DNA of 9,371 bases from an uncultured Ruminococcus sp. (GCA_902783235.1 CACZQG010000193.1:1-9371), one strand, 5' to 3'. Positions 1 through 8,860 are shown, numbered from the stretch's first letter. Translations and numbers: made by a program. The notes: generated from the letters alone by a model not told the origin.

Positions 1-31
1 AATTCTGATTTAGCTTAGTAACAATAAGTAC

Positions 32-67
32 TATGCCCCTGAGAACTTTGAAATGCTCAGGGGCATA
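32..67. repeat. GC-rich perfect hairpin without T-tract
   Basis: A 12-bp perfect inverted repeat, TATGCCCCTGAG (32-43) against CTCAGGGGCATA (56-67), with a 12-nt loop. Neither strand has a run of T after the stem, so it is not a textbook rho-independent terminator. It could be a back-up or convergent terminator, or an RNA-stabilising stem for a transcript entering from the left. The rest of 1-120 shows no gene; a weaker AT-rich stem (91-96/103-108) followed by T's is the only other structure seen there. Confidence 0.5.
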
Positions 68-125
68 ACTTCTATATGAGTATTCGCCATAAAGTTACCG
101 GGAACTTTTTTATACAATATCACTT

Positions 126-169
126 ATAAAAACACCGCACAAAAGCTTATAACAGCTTTGTACGGTGTT
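126..169 (-). terminator. Rho-independent terminator after gyrA (bidirectional form)
   Basis: AACACCG (131-137) pairs with CGGTGTT (163-169). After one mismatch, ACAAA (139-143) pairs with TTTGT (157-161), and GC pairs with GC inside, with one bulged A. On the minus strand the stem runs into a T-rich run (complement of 126-132), which fits termination of the leftward operon about 78 nt after the gyrA stop. On the plus strand the stem is followed by a T-rich tract (171-180), so it could also serve a rightward transcript. The region 170-246 holds nothing else that I recognise. Confidence 0.75.
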
Positions 170-246
170 GTATTTTTATTATAGTCGAAGCAGACTAAAA
201 AGACCACAAAAGCTTTCCGAAACAACTGCATCCAATACAGCCTGCT

Positions 247-2796
247 TTATTCTTCCTCATCAGAAGGCTTTTCGTCAACAGCTTTCTCGGCTTCCTCCTT
301 TTCAGCCTCGCTGTTTATACGATCCTGTTCCAGTTCCTCATCTGTAGGCTGATCTACCTCCTGAGTTTCTTCATCATCATCGTGCTCCGCACGGGTGAAG
401 GATACAACTCTGCTTTCATCCTCCAGACGCATTACCTTTACACCTGTAGCATATCTGCCCATGATCCTTACATCCGAGCATCTTATTCTTATGACGATAC
501 CGTCATTAGATATCATAATAGCATCATCAGTCTCATCCACTACCTTTATGCCGCAGACATGACCGAATTTTTCGCTGACATAATAGTTTTTAAGACCCAT
601 ACCGCCTCTGTGCTGTATCTTATATGCATCCAGCTCAGTTCTCCTGCCGTAGCCTTTATCGGTAATAGTGAGAAGGGAAGCACCCTCTCGCATACGTGCC
701 ATTGATACTACCCGGTCGTCATCCACAAGAGTTATTGCCTTTACACCTCTTGCAGTACGGCTCATAGCTCTCATACTGCTTTCGGTTATTCTGATAGCTC
801 TTCCGTTTCTGGTTGCGACAAACAGCTGAGATTCACCATTGGTCATACGAACTCCGGCTATTTCATCACCTTCCTCAAGAACTATTGCAATAAGACCTTT
901 TTTCCTTACATTTCTATATGCAGGCAGGGGAGTACGCTTGATCTTTCCGTTTCGTGTTACGATAACAATATAGTATCCCTCATCAAAATTAGAGGTCTTT
1001 ATCATAGCTGCTATCTTTTCACCCTCTGAAAGAGGCAGAAGATTTACAGCATTCATACCCCTTGAAGCCTTGGAGCCTTCCGGTACCTCATAGCATTTCA
1101 GCTTATACATATATCCCTTATCTGTGATAAATAGTATATTATCATGGGTAGAGCAGATAAACATTTCCTCAACGAAATCCTCTTCCCTCTGCTTCATGCC
1201 CTGAACTCCCTTACCGCCTCTGTTCTGAGTCTTATAAGTATCAAGGGTCATTCTCTTGATATAGCCTTTATTGGTATATGTTATTACACAGTCCTCAACG
1301 GGGATAAGATCCTCTATATCCACTTCTCCGCTGACAGATTCTATCTGTGTTCTTCTCTCATCATTAAACTTGCGTCTTATTTCTGCAAGCTCATCTCTAA
1401 TGATTTCATGTACCTTATTTTCATCGGCAAGTATTTCTTCCATTTTCTTGATCTTCTTATAAAGATCTGCCAGCTCTTCCTCCAGCTTTTGTCTTTCCAG
1501 ACCTGTAAGCTTACCAAGTGTCATCTGTACTATAGCCTCAGACTGCACTTCTGTAAGAGAAAACCTGGTTTGGAGTCTTTCCTTTGATTCAGGGATATTT
1601 GCCGAGGTCTTACATATTTCAACTACCTCATCTATATTATCCGTAGCGATACACAGACCCTCAACTATATGTGCCCTTGCCTTTGCCTTTTTAAGATCAA
1701 ATTCAACTCTTCTTCTTATTACTTCTACCTGGAATTTTATATATTCCTCGATACATCTTTTCAGTGTAAGTACCTTTGGCTCTCCGTTTACCAGTGCCAG
1801 AAGGATAACACCTACAGTATCCTGAAGCTGTGTATAGGAAAAGAGCTTATTCAGCACTATCTGCGGCATGGCATCCTTTTTAAGCTCTACTACGATACGC
1901 ATACCGTCTCTGCCGGATTCATCTCTTACAAAATGTATACCGTCAACACGCTTTTCCTTTGCAAGATTTGCTATTGCCTCAACAAGTCTTGACTTGTTGA
2001 CCATATAAGGTATCTCGGTGATAATGATACACTGTCTGCCCTTTATCTCCTCGATGGAGGTCTTTGCTCTCAGGGTTATCTTGCCCCTGCCTGTGCCGTA
2101 AGCAGCTCTTATTCCGGATCTGCCCATTATCATGCCGCCGGTAGGGAAGTCGGGACCCTTTACATATTCCATTATCTCATCAAGAGTTGCATCGGGATTT
2201 TCCATCACCAGGTCTATGGCATCTATTATCTCACCCAGATTGTGAGGAGGTATATTTGTAGCCATACCTACAGCGATACCTACAGAACCGTTTACAAGAA
2301 GATTTGGGAAACGGCTGGGAAGCACCTCCGGTTCCTTCAGCTTATCATCATAGTTGGTAGTATATGGGATAGTGTCCTTTTCAATATCCGTGAGCATCTC
2401 TCCGGCTATCTTGGACATTCTCGCTTCTGTATAACGGTAAGCAGCGGCAGGGTCACCGTCAATGGTACCAAAGTTTCCGTGACCGTCAATAAGAGGATAT
2501 CTCAGTGAGAATTTCTGAGCAAGACGCACCAATGCATCATAGACAGAAGCATCTCCGTGAGGGTGATATTTACCCAGCACCTCGCCGACTGTATAAGCAC
2601 ACTTTCTGTAGGGCTTATCATAGGTATTCTTAGACTCGTTCATGGTGTAAATTATACGCCTGTGAACCGGCTTCATACCGTCCCTGACATCCGGCAATGC
2701 TCTTGCTACTATTACCGACATTGAATATTCAAGGAATGACTTTCTCATTTCCTTGTCAATATCGACGTTTATTACCTTTGAGTTATCATCAAACAT
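247..2796 (-). CDS. gyrA: DNA gyrase subunit A
   Basis: Breakage-reunion subunit of the A2B2 gyrase, which introduces negative supercoils with ATP hydrolysed by GyrB. The 849-aa length is normal. The catalytic tyrosine is Y122 in AAAYRYTEARM, the same number as in E. coli. The quinolone-binding helix reads HPHGDASVYD (78-87), with Ala at position 83 where E. coli has Ser. The coiled-coil and gate region spans roughly 350-490. The C-terminal DNA-wrapping beta-pinwheel spans roughly 495-803, with the GyrA-box as QNRGGKG (524-530) and a degenerate copy QHRGGMG (728-734). That box is the hallmark of gyrase over topoisomerase IV ParC. Residues 804-849 form an acidic tail with 24 Asp/Glu in 46 positions. 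Start chosen at 2796: AGGAAG (minus strand, 2811-2806) lies 9 nt upstream. It follows the YcxB-like gene by 18 nt, is probably cotranscribed with it, and ends the operon. Confidence 0.97.
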   Translation of the reverse strand: MFDDNSKVINVDIDKEMRKSFLEYSMSVIVARALPDVRDGMKPVHRRIIYTMNESKNTYDKPYRKCAYTVGEVLGKYHPHGDASVYDALVRLAQKFSLRYPLIDGHGNFGTIDGDPAAAYRYTEARMSKIAGEMLTDIEKDTIPYTTNYDDKLKEPEVLPSRFPNLLVNGSVGIAVGMATNIPPHNLGEIIDAIDLVMENPDATLDEIMEYVKGPDFPTGGMIMGRSGIRAAYGTGRGKITLRAKTSIEEIKGRQCIIITEIPYMVNKSRLVEAIANLAKEKRVDGIHFVRDESGRDGMRIVVELKKDAMPQIVLNKLFSYTQLQDTVGVILLALVNGEPKVLTLKRCIEEYIKFQVEVIRRRVEFDLKKAKARAHIVEGLCIATDNIDEVVEICKTSANIPESKERLQTRFSLTEVQSEAIVQMTLGKLTGLERQKLEEELADLYKKIKKMEEILADENKVHEIIRDELAEIRRKFNDERRTQIESVSGEVDIEDLIPVEDCVITYTNKGYIKRMTLDTYKTQNRGGKGVQGMKQREEDFVEEMFICSTHDNILFITDKGYMYKLKCYEVPEGSKASRGMNAVNLLPLSEGEKIAAMIKTSNFDEGYYIVIVTRNGKIKRTPLPAYRNVRKKGLIAIVLEEGDEIAGVRMTNGESQLFVATRNGRAIRITESSMRAMSRTARGVKAITLVDDDRVVSMARMREGASLLTITDKGYGRRTELDAYKIQHRGGMGLKNYYVSEKFGHVCGIKVVDETDDAIMISNDGIVIRIRCSDVRIMGRYATGVKVMRLEDESRVVSFTRAEHDDDEETQEVDQPTDEELEQDRINSEAEKEEAEKAVDEKPSDEEE

Positions 2797-2814
2797 TTCT
2801 TATATCTTCCTTTT

Positions 2815-3486
2815 TTATTTATCTGCTTCACAAGCAAAATATTTTCCGATCCTGTCATTAAAGTATGATGCGAGTATTCTTATTTCTTCATCTGTAAGAG
2901 CGCTTTTAGGTATTACATAAAACATGGATTTTTTTATATAGACCATAAAGTAATCACTGCGTTCTGTAACACGAAGTGTACTGTTGATATATACATCCGA
3001 TTTCTGTATCTCCTCCGGTGAGGGAGTTACATCACCGAATACTTCTTCATATTCCTCCGGCTCATTGTCACGCTGTTCAACAGGATCCAGAACCGTTCCA
3101 ATAGTCAGCTTGTCAGGATAAACCTCCAGGGTATATACATCATTTTCTATTCCCTTTATGGACTCCATAAGATTTCTCTTGACTTTTTTCGGGTTATAGA
3201 TATTGATAGCTGCAAGAGCTATACACGCCGCTATGAGTATATACGACAACAGACTACCCTTTGCTCCTCCCACAGCAGTATTTATCACATTTGCTATTGC
3301 AAGTGCTGTCAGGATCCCGCACATGATATATGCTCTTGGATAAACATACTTTTTCTGGAATACTGTATATGCATTCTCAAACATATCATAGCTGATGCTA
3401 TAGCGTTTTTTTTCTATCACAAGAGTGCTTTCTTCATTATCCTCGGTTTCCTGCTCCTGCGTTACTATTTCCTTTTCTTCTTCCAT
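2815..3486 (-). CDS. YcxB-like two-helix membrane protein of unknown function
   Basis: A 223-aa protein. Residues 1-27 are hydrophilic and acidic. Two hydrophobic helices follow at about 52-71 and 79-97, separated by a short Gly/Ser turn. A soluble C-terminal part includes an acidic insert (135-160) and ends with a YcxB-like signature around 179-208 (aromatic residues, YIKKSMFYVIPKSAL, then a helix of the form DEEIRILASYF). YcxB-type proteins are small bacterial membrane proteins with no established function, and I infer none here. It sits between gyrB and gyrA, which are normally adjacent, and ends 18 nt before gyrA, so it is likely cotranscribed with gyrA. The start at 3486 has only a weak purine-rich ribosome site (AAAGGAAAAA) about 12 nt upstream. 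The two-helix topology is clear; the family assignment is from pattern memory. Confidence 0.75.
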   Translation of the reverse strand: MEEEKEIVTQEQETEDNEESTLVIEKKRYSISYDMFENAYTVFQKKYVYPRAYIMCGILTALAIANVINTAVGGAKGSLLSYILIAACIALAAINIYNPKKVKRNLMESIKGIENDVYTLEVYPDKLTIGTVLDPVEQRDNEPEEYEEVFGDVTPSPEEIQKSDVYINSTLRVTERSDYFMVYIKKSMFYVIPKSALTDEEIRILASYFNDRIGKYFACEADK

Positions 3487-3525
3487 TTAATGCGTTTTTC
3501 CTTTCCCTTTATTAAATTCGGAGCA

Positions 3526-3574
3526 AAGCGTGATGCACGCTTAGATCACGCCGGGATGACTGTGACCTTCCCGG
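3526..3574. repeat. Nested GC-rich hairpins between gyrB and the YcxB-like gene
   Basis: Several overlapping inverted repeats in about 50 nt: AAGCGTG (3526-3532)/CACGCTT (3536-3542) with a 3-nt loop; GCGTGAT (3528-3534)/ATCACGC (3545-3551), which is mutually exclusive with the first; and CCGGGA (3551-3556)/TCCCGG (3569-3574). No clear T-tract follows on either strand, so this is not a plain terminator. The mutually exclusive pairings would allow switching, but that is inference. It lies about 40 nt upstream of the YcxB-like start codon in the leftward transcript. Confidence 0.5.
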
Positions 3575-3609
3575 GGAATTTTGCTTCTTTCCTTATAATT
3601 ATAATTCAT

Positions 3610-3700
3610 AGTATCGTTGGATATTTAGCCTCCCTTGAAATATGTGATATGGTCACAACTTCAGGAGTGGTCTTATCTCTTTATCTGAAGCAACGATACT
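3610..3700 (-). ncRNA. Candidate structured RNA with four-way junction in the gyrB-gyrA intergenic gap
   Basis: In leftward (operon) sense the segment folds by perfect Watson-Crick pairs only. P1 is AGTATCGTTG/CAACGATACT (10 bp, closing 3610-3619 with 3691-3700). P2 is CTTCAG/CTGAAG with a 20-nt loop. P3 is TGTGA/TCACA with loop CCATA. P4 is TATTT/AAATA with an 11-nt loop carrying GGGAGG. Linkers are 0, 1, 0 and 2 nt, so every stem fits head to tail. It begins 14 nt after the gyrB stop. It is not a tRNA: the closing stem is too long and there is no T-loop motif. I match it to no known riboswitch. It could be an attenuator or processing element controlling the YcxB-like/gyrA part of the operon, or a separate small RNA. 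The strand is inferred from the operon, because the plus strand would fold equally well. Confidence 0.4.
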
Positions 3701-3714
3701 TATGCCTTGTTATT

Positions 3715-5643
<1,929 letters not shown>

Positions 5644-5705
5644 TTATTTTTCCTCCTATTCGGGGTATCATCTTTCCCATATGACCCCTTTTGAACTGCC
5701 TGTCG

Positions 5706-5782
5706 TGCAGCTGCATTTTTATCGGTATTCCCTTGTATTTTCAGCCACTGCTTTCAACATTTTACTTTAAAGTTGTTGAAAA
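5706..5782. promoter_or_regulatory. gyrB leader with two DnaA-box-like 9-mers
   Basis: Within the 161-nt remB-gyrB gap, CTTTCAACA (5751-5759) faces TGTTGAAAA (5774-5782) in inverted orientation, 14 nt apart. The same 9-mer family clusters at the candidate oriC upstream of dnaN. TTTTCAACA differs from the canonical DnaA box TTATCCACA at two positions. A perfect 10-bp palindrome TGCAGCTGCA lies at 5706-5715. By analogy with DnaA as a transcription factor this could tie gyrB expression to DnaA or origin state; that is inference. One exact TTTTCAACA also occurs by coding chance inside gyrB at 4262-4270, so a single copy is not significant by itself. Confidence 0.35.
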
Positions 5783-5804
5783 CCGGCTTTATTTTATTAT
5801 TTTT

Positions 5805-6062
5805 TCAATTGCTGATGCTCTCCAGTCTTTTTCTCAAAGTGGAAGCCGACAGCTGGCATATATATATCCTTTCCTCTCCGCCTTTATTTGTTATAACAAA
5901 GCTTTTTGGCAGATCGGCAGAAAGATTTATTATTCGCTTTTCTCTTGTGGCTCTTTCAAGAAGCCCGGAGGTATTTTTTCCCGTGGTGGTATTTTCTATA
6001 TCAAATATCCCCACTATGTCTCTTATCATCACATTTACATCATTGCCAATATGAAGATACAT
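5805..6062 (-). CDS. remB: RemB/YaaB-like DUF370 protein
   Basis: An 85-aa protein beginning MYLHIGNDV and containing RDIVGIFDIE (14-23), PKSFVIT (52-58) and SASTLRKR (72-79). These are the conserved blocks of DUF370, which includes B. subtilis RemB (YaaB, extracellular matrix regulatory protein B). Its paralogue RemA is a DNA-binding activator of biofilm genes; the role of RemB is less clear and none is shown here. Length and position (recF-remB-gyrB) match B. subtilis. It starts 10 nt after the recF stop, and its ribosome site GAGG directly follows the recF TAA, which suggests translational coupling. No transmembrane segment or signal peptide is visible. Confidence 0.88.
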   Translation of the reverse strand: MYLHIGNDVNVMIRDIVGIFDIENTTTGKNTSGLLERATREKRIINLSADLPKSFVITNKGGEERIYICQLSASTLRKRLESISN

Positions 6063-6072
6063 GATGCACCTC

Positions 6073-7188
6073 TTATTTTCGTTCCTTTACCTGCCCGTTC
6101 TTGACGGTGAATATCTTCCCCTCAGACAGTTCCGTAACAGAGTTTTCATTACAGGCTGTTATAAACACCTGCATATCCTTTATTACCTCAAAGACAAGTC
6201 TTTGTCTGCTTTCATCCAGCTCGCCCATTACATCATCCAGGAGTATCACCGGAGCTTCCCGCCTGTCACGATAATATATCTGAGCCTGTGCCAGCTTCAT
6301 TACCAGTGCTGCGGTTTTTTTCTGCCCCTGTGAGCCGAATTCTTTTATATTCAGACCGTTTATCCTGATGGAAAGGTCATCCCTGTGAGCACCGCAAAGT
6401 GTATAGCCGAGTCTCACATCATCCTCAAAGCTTTTTTTCAGCTTGCTGAGATATAAAGCCGCTGCTTCTTCCTTTTCGGGAACAGTACTGCCGAATACTC
6501 CTGAATTATATTCTATGGTAAGCTTTTCTCTGTCTTCGGTTATATTACTGTAAAGTGCCGAGCATTCCTGTGAAAATTTACTTATATATTCTGCCCTTTT
6601 TATTGACAGCAGTGTACCCACAGCAGCTGCCTGAGTATCCCATATTTCCATGGTATCAGCTGACTGTCCTTTTTGGGATATTGCTTTCAGCAGATTATTT
6701 CTGTGCTCCATAATAAGCTCAAATCTTCTCACACTGTCCATACAATGAGGATTCAGCTGACAGCAGCACAGATCAGTAAAGCTTCTTCGCTTTTCGGGAG
6801 AGCCTTTTATAAGCTCTGTATCATCAGGAGTGAATATCACCGCCTTGAATGCGTCAAAGAGACCGTTGGTTCCTTTTATACTCACTCCGTTGAGAGTTAT
6901 ATCCTTTTTGCGGATATTTTCTCTGGACATTTTGTAATCAATAGTCTGTATCCGCCGCCCGTCATCAAAGCCTATGCCTATTTCCATAAACGGCTTTCCA
7001 ATACCGATATGATCTCTGTCCTTAGAGCCTCTGAAGCTGCGGCAGCCTGTCATAAGCCATATGCTCTCCAGAAGATTTGTCTTTCCCTGAGCATTCATTC
7101 CGGTTATTATATTATATTTCGGGTGCGGCTCTATCATAACATTTTCAAGATTTTTGAACTTATCTGCCTTTATTGCCGTTACATACAT
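6073..7188 (-). CDS. recF: DNA replication and repair protein RecF
   Basis: An SMC/ABC-type ATPase that, with RecO and RecR, loads RecA onto gapped single-stranded DNA and helps stalled forks. At 371 aa it is the usual family length. Walker A is GMNAQGKT (30-37). The conserved GAHRDDL lies at 266-272. The ABC signature is FGSQGQKK (284-291), where most RecF proteins have GQQR. Walker B and the D-loop read PVILLDDVMGELD (313-325). The N-terminal MYVTAIKADKFKNLENV is the typical RecF opening strand. The start at 7188 has a GGCGGT-type ribosome site about 4 nt upstream and lies 19 nt after the S4-protein stop. It is downstream of dnaN in the same operon, as in most bacteria. Confidence 0.96.
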   Translation of the reverse strand: MYVTAIKADKFKNLENVMIEPHPKYNIITGMNAQGKTNLLESIWLMTGCRSFRGSKDRDHIGIGKPFMEIGIGFDDGRRIQTIDYKMSRENIRKKDITLNGVSIKGTNGLFDAFKAVIFTPDDTELIKGSPEKRRSFTDLCCCQLNPHCMDSVRRFELIMEHRNNLLKAISQKGQSADTMEIWDTQAAAVGTLLSIKRAEYISKFSQECSALYSNITEDREKLTIEYNSGVFGSTVPEKEEAAALYLSKLKKSFEDDVRLGYTLCGAHRDDLSIRINGLNIKEFGSQGQKKTAALVMKLAQAQIYYRDRREAPVILLDDVMGELDESRQRLVFEVIKDMQVFITACNENSVTELSEGKIFTVKNGQVKERK

Positions 7189-7207
7189 TTTTACCGCCGT
7201 TTATATA

Positions 7208-7423
7208 TTACTTGACCACTACCGTATATTCTCCGGCAGAAACAGTATCACCGCTTCTGATTTTTTTTCCTCTCATGGTGCACACTTCACCATTGACCAT
7301 GACCTCTCCCTGCTGTATCAGCTCCTTTGCAAAGCCTCCGGTATCACATAATCCCGAAAATTTAAGCAGCTGATCCAGCTTTATAAATTCAGTCTTTATC
7401 TGTGTTTCTATTATTTCACTCAT
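7208..7423 (-). CDS. yaaA: S4-domain RNA-binding protein, YaaA/RlbA type
   Basis: A 71-aa protein, the same length as B. subtilis YaaA, and almost entirely one S4 RNA-binding fold: [17 protein letters not shown] (14-30), then a helix ending [12 protein letters not shown] (35-46) and [11 protein letters not shown] (51-61). The family binds structured RNA and is thought to act in ribosome assembly or translation; no target can be read here. It lies between dnaN and recF as in many Firmicutes. Start choice: in-frame starts at TTG 7432 and ATG 7429 would sit 0-3 nt from the AAGAGG ribosome site, whereas ATG 7423 has a 9-nt spacer, so 7423 is preferred. This leaves a 5-nt gap after the dnaN stop. 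Confidence 0.9.
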   Translation of the reverse strand: MSEIIETQIKTEFIKLDQLLKFSGLCDTGGFAKELIQQGEVMVNGEVCTMRGKKIRSGDTVSAGEYTVVVK

Positions 7424-7428
7424 AAGCA

Positions 7429-8538
7429 TCAACCTCTTATCTGCAATGGCATAACTATGAATATGAAATGATCTCCCTGAGAAGGTGTTATTTTTACAGC
7501 CTTTTTCGAGCCGTTCATACCTATATTCACCTTGTCTGTATCTGCAGCTCTTAATGCCTCCAGTATATATTTATTATTAAAGCCTATAATAAGCTCGCTG
7601 CCGTTTATTTCAGCATTGATGGAATCCTCCAGCTTACCTATAGCAGTATGGCATTCAATATCTATTTTATTATTTTCAAATCTGCATTTTACAGGAGACT
7701 TATTCTTATCATTCAGGAGCAGAGCGCATCTTTCCAACGCCTGCATCATATCACCGGTCTTTACCAATACATTTGTGTCGCTTTCTGCAGGGATACTGCT
7801 TCTGTAATTATGAAATTCTCCTTCCAGAAGTCTTGTAAAGATCTTGTAACCGTTTATATCAAATAAAACGTGTTTTGTATTCACATAGATGCTGCATTTC
7901 TTTTCATCATCATCCTGCATAAGACCTGCTGCTTCTTTTAATGATTTTGAAGGCACGATAAATTTTTTCTTTTCGGTATATGAGATCTTTTCCTTTCTAA
8001 CTGCCAGTCTGAATCCATCAATTGCCACAATATTCATCTCACCGTTTTCAATATCAAACAATTCACCTGTCATTATAGGCTTTGCATCATTTGTTGATAC
8101 GGCATATACCGTCTGATTTATCATGGATTTCATTACAGGCTGACTTATTTCGATAGGATCCAGCATATCAATATCCGGTAATGCCGGATATTCCTCTGCA
8201 CTCATTGCCGGTATCTGATATTCTGCATTTCCTCCGCTTATGGTCATATTCAGATTTTCATCAATACTGTATTCAATGGTTTCCGATGCCATTCTTCTTG
8301 TGGATTCACTGAACAGTCTTGAATTCAGCACTATCTCACCTGTATCGGAGGATGTGCATTCAATTTCGGTGGTTATTCCTATTTCCATATCATAGCCTGT
8401 AAGTGTCAGCTTATTTCCATTCAGTTCCAGCTTTATTCCTTCCAGAGCTGTTATATTTGATTTTGGAGGAACAGCCTTTGAAACATTTCCTATAGCAGAT
8501 GTCATATCATCCTTATTACAGGTAAATCTCATACTCAT
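7429..8538 (-). CDS. dnaN: DNA polymerase III beta subunit (sliding clamp)
   Basis: The ring-shaped processivity clamp that tethers the replicative polymerase and recruits repair and initiation-control proteins. It is 369 aa from the chosen start, the standard length. The order of features fits three tandem clamp folds: [10 protein letters not shown] and [20 protein letters not shown] (domain 1), [15 protein letters not shown] with [13 protein letters not shown] (domain 2), and domain 3 ending IVMPLQIRG, close to the usual MPVR C-terminus that forms part of the clamp-partner pocket. A longer reading frame opens at 8574, but that ATG has no ribosome site. ATG 8538 has GAGGAG 6 nt upstream. It is the first gene of the leftward operon, and its leader is the A/T-rich candidate unwinding region. 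Confidence 0.96.
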   Translation of the reverse strand: MSMRFTCNKDDMTSAIGNVSKAVPPKSNITALEGIKLELNGNKLTLTGYDMEIGITTEIECTSSDTGEIVLNSRLFSESTRRMASETIEYSIDENLNMTISGGNAEYQIPAMSAEEYPALPDIDMLDPIEISQPVMKSMINQTVYAVSTNDAKPIMTGELFDIENGEMNIVAIDGFRLAVRKEKISYTEKKKFIVPSKSLKEAAGLMQDDDEKKCSIYVNTKHVLFDINGYKIFTRLLEGEFHNYRSSIPAESDTNVLVKTGDMMQALERCALLLNDKNKSPVKCRFENNKIDIECHTAIGKLEDSINAEINGSELIIGFNNKYILEALRAADTDKVNIGMNGSKKAVKITPSQGDHFIFIVMPLQIRG

Positions 8539-8544
8539 AAAAAA

Positions 8545-8550
8545 CTCCTC
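8545..8550 (-). promoter_or_regulatory. dnaN ribosome binding site (decides the start)
   Basis: GAGGAG on the minus strand, 6 nt before ATG at 8538. It excludes the upstream in-frame ATG at 8574 and favours the MSMRF start over the internal Met at 8532, which would have a 12-nt spacer. Confidence 0.8.
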
Positions 8551-8587
8551 TTTTTGTTTTCCTTTTTTCCCCATCAGACCTTCTGCA

Positions 8588-8641
8588 TTCTTTTATATAT
8601 AATAATATAATATATAAGTTATATATTAGCAGTAGTAGTAG
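8588..8641 (-). promoter_or_regulatory. DNA unwinding element with DnaA-trio repeats
   Basis: Positions 8588-8626 are A/T except for single C (8590) and G (8618). Adjoining them, 8627-8641 reads TAG CAG TAG TAG TAG on the plus strand (CTA CTA CTA CTG CTA in dnaN direction), followed by the GC cluster at 8642-8645. In B. subtilis, DnaA extends from a duplex box onto single-stranded trinucleotides of 3'-GAT type (DnaA-trios), next to a GC-rich spacer and A/T-rich DNA. Orientation, repeat phase and flanks all agree here. The same A/T stretch is the dnaN leader and offers many -10-like sequences but no convincing -35, so I call no dnaN promoter. Confidence 0.65.
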
Positions 8642-8770
8642 GGGCTGTATAAATTGTTGAAATACACACCGTACCGCTGTTCAGCGTTGTTTTTACCGGA
8701 TTTTTTTTCAACCTTGAAATGTTTGTATTTTTTTGAAAAGTTGAAAGATCATATACTCAGTCATCTCACT

Positions 8771-8857
8771 GTTAACAGTGTTGAAGTATTGTGGGATAAT
8801 GTTGGCATTTTCTTGAAAACTATGTTTAAAGATTTCCGGTTTTTAACAGCTTGTTAA
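8771..8857 (+). pseudogene. Possible vestigial 5' end of dnaA
   Basis: Read rightward, the 28 codons before a TAA give VNSVEVLWDNVG, then IFLKTMF, then KDFRFLTAC. Ungapped, this resembles the start of DnaA domain I in Firmicutes, generically M-N-S-x-x-x-(L/V)-W-(D/E)-x-V-L-x-x-L-K, then F/I-S-D/E-V-x-F-x-T-W. Matches include Asn2, Ser3, Trp8, Asp9, Val11, Leu15, Lys16, Phe19, Asp21, Phe24 and Thr26. The Met is replaced by Val (GTT, not a start codon), the T-W pair is lost, and a stop follows with no continuation in any frame. It lies at the expected locus beside dnaN but faces away from it. Chance similarity in a short stretch rich in GTTGAA motifs remains a serious alternative. Confidence 0.3.
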
Positions 8858-8860
8858 TTT

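Noticed and set aside
91..110. AAAGTT/AACTTT stem followed by T's as a second terminator
   Set aside because: The stem is six mostly A/T pairs and would be weak; mentioned only as minor structure near the stronger hairpins.
3610..3700. Cloverleaf-like fold read as a tRNA
   Set aside because: The closing stem is 10 bp, loops are 5, 11 and 20 nt, and there is no GTTC-type T-loop or plausible anticodon arm.
5655..5685. GGGGT/ACCCC stem just upstream of the gyrB ribosome site as a translational switch
   Set aside because: It is only five pairs plus a bulged three-pair extension and does not cover AGGAGG, so it is too weak to call regulatory.
7424..7432. TTG 7432 or ATG 7429 as the S4-protein start
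   Set aside because: Both lie 0-3 nt from AAGAGG, too close for initiation; ATG 7423 has a 9-nt spacer and gives the family's 71-aa length.
8539..8574. Upstream ATG at 8574 as the dnaN start (MGKKGKQKEEFF extension)
   Set aside because: There is no ribosome site before 8574, the extension is not like DnaN, and GAGGAG sits 6 nt before ATG 8538.
8654..8770. The 5' part of the plus-strand frame 8654-8857 as a real gene
   Set aside because: It has no ribosome site and lies over putative DnaA sites; only its last 28 codons show a recognisable (DnaA-like) pattern.
8790..8799. TGTGGGATAA as a canonical DnaA box
   Set aside because: It carries one extra G relative to TGTGGATAA, which shifts half of the site, so I did not count it as a box.
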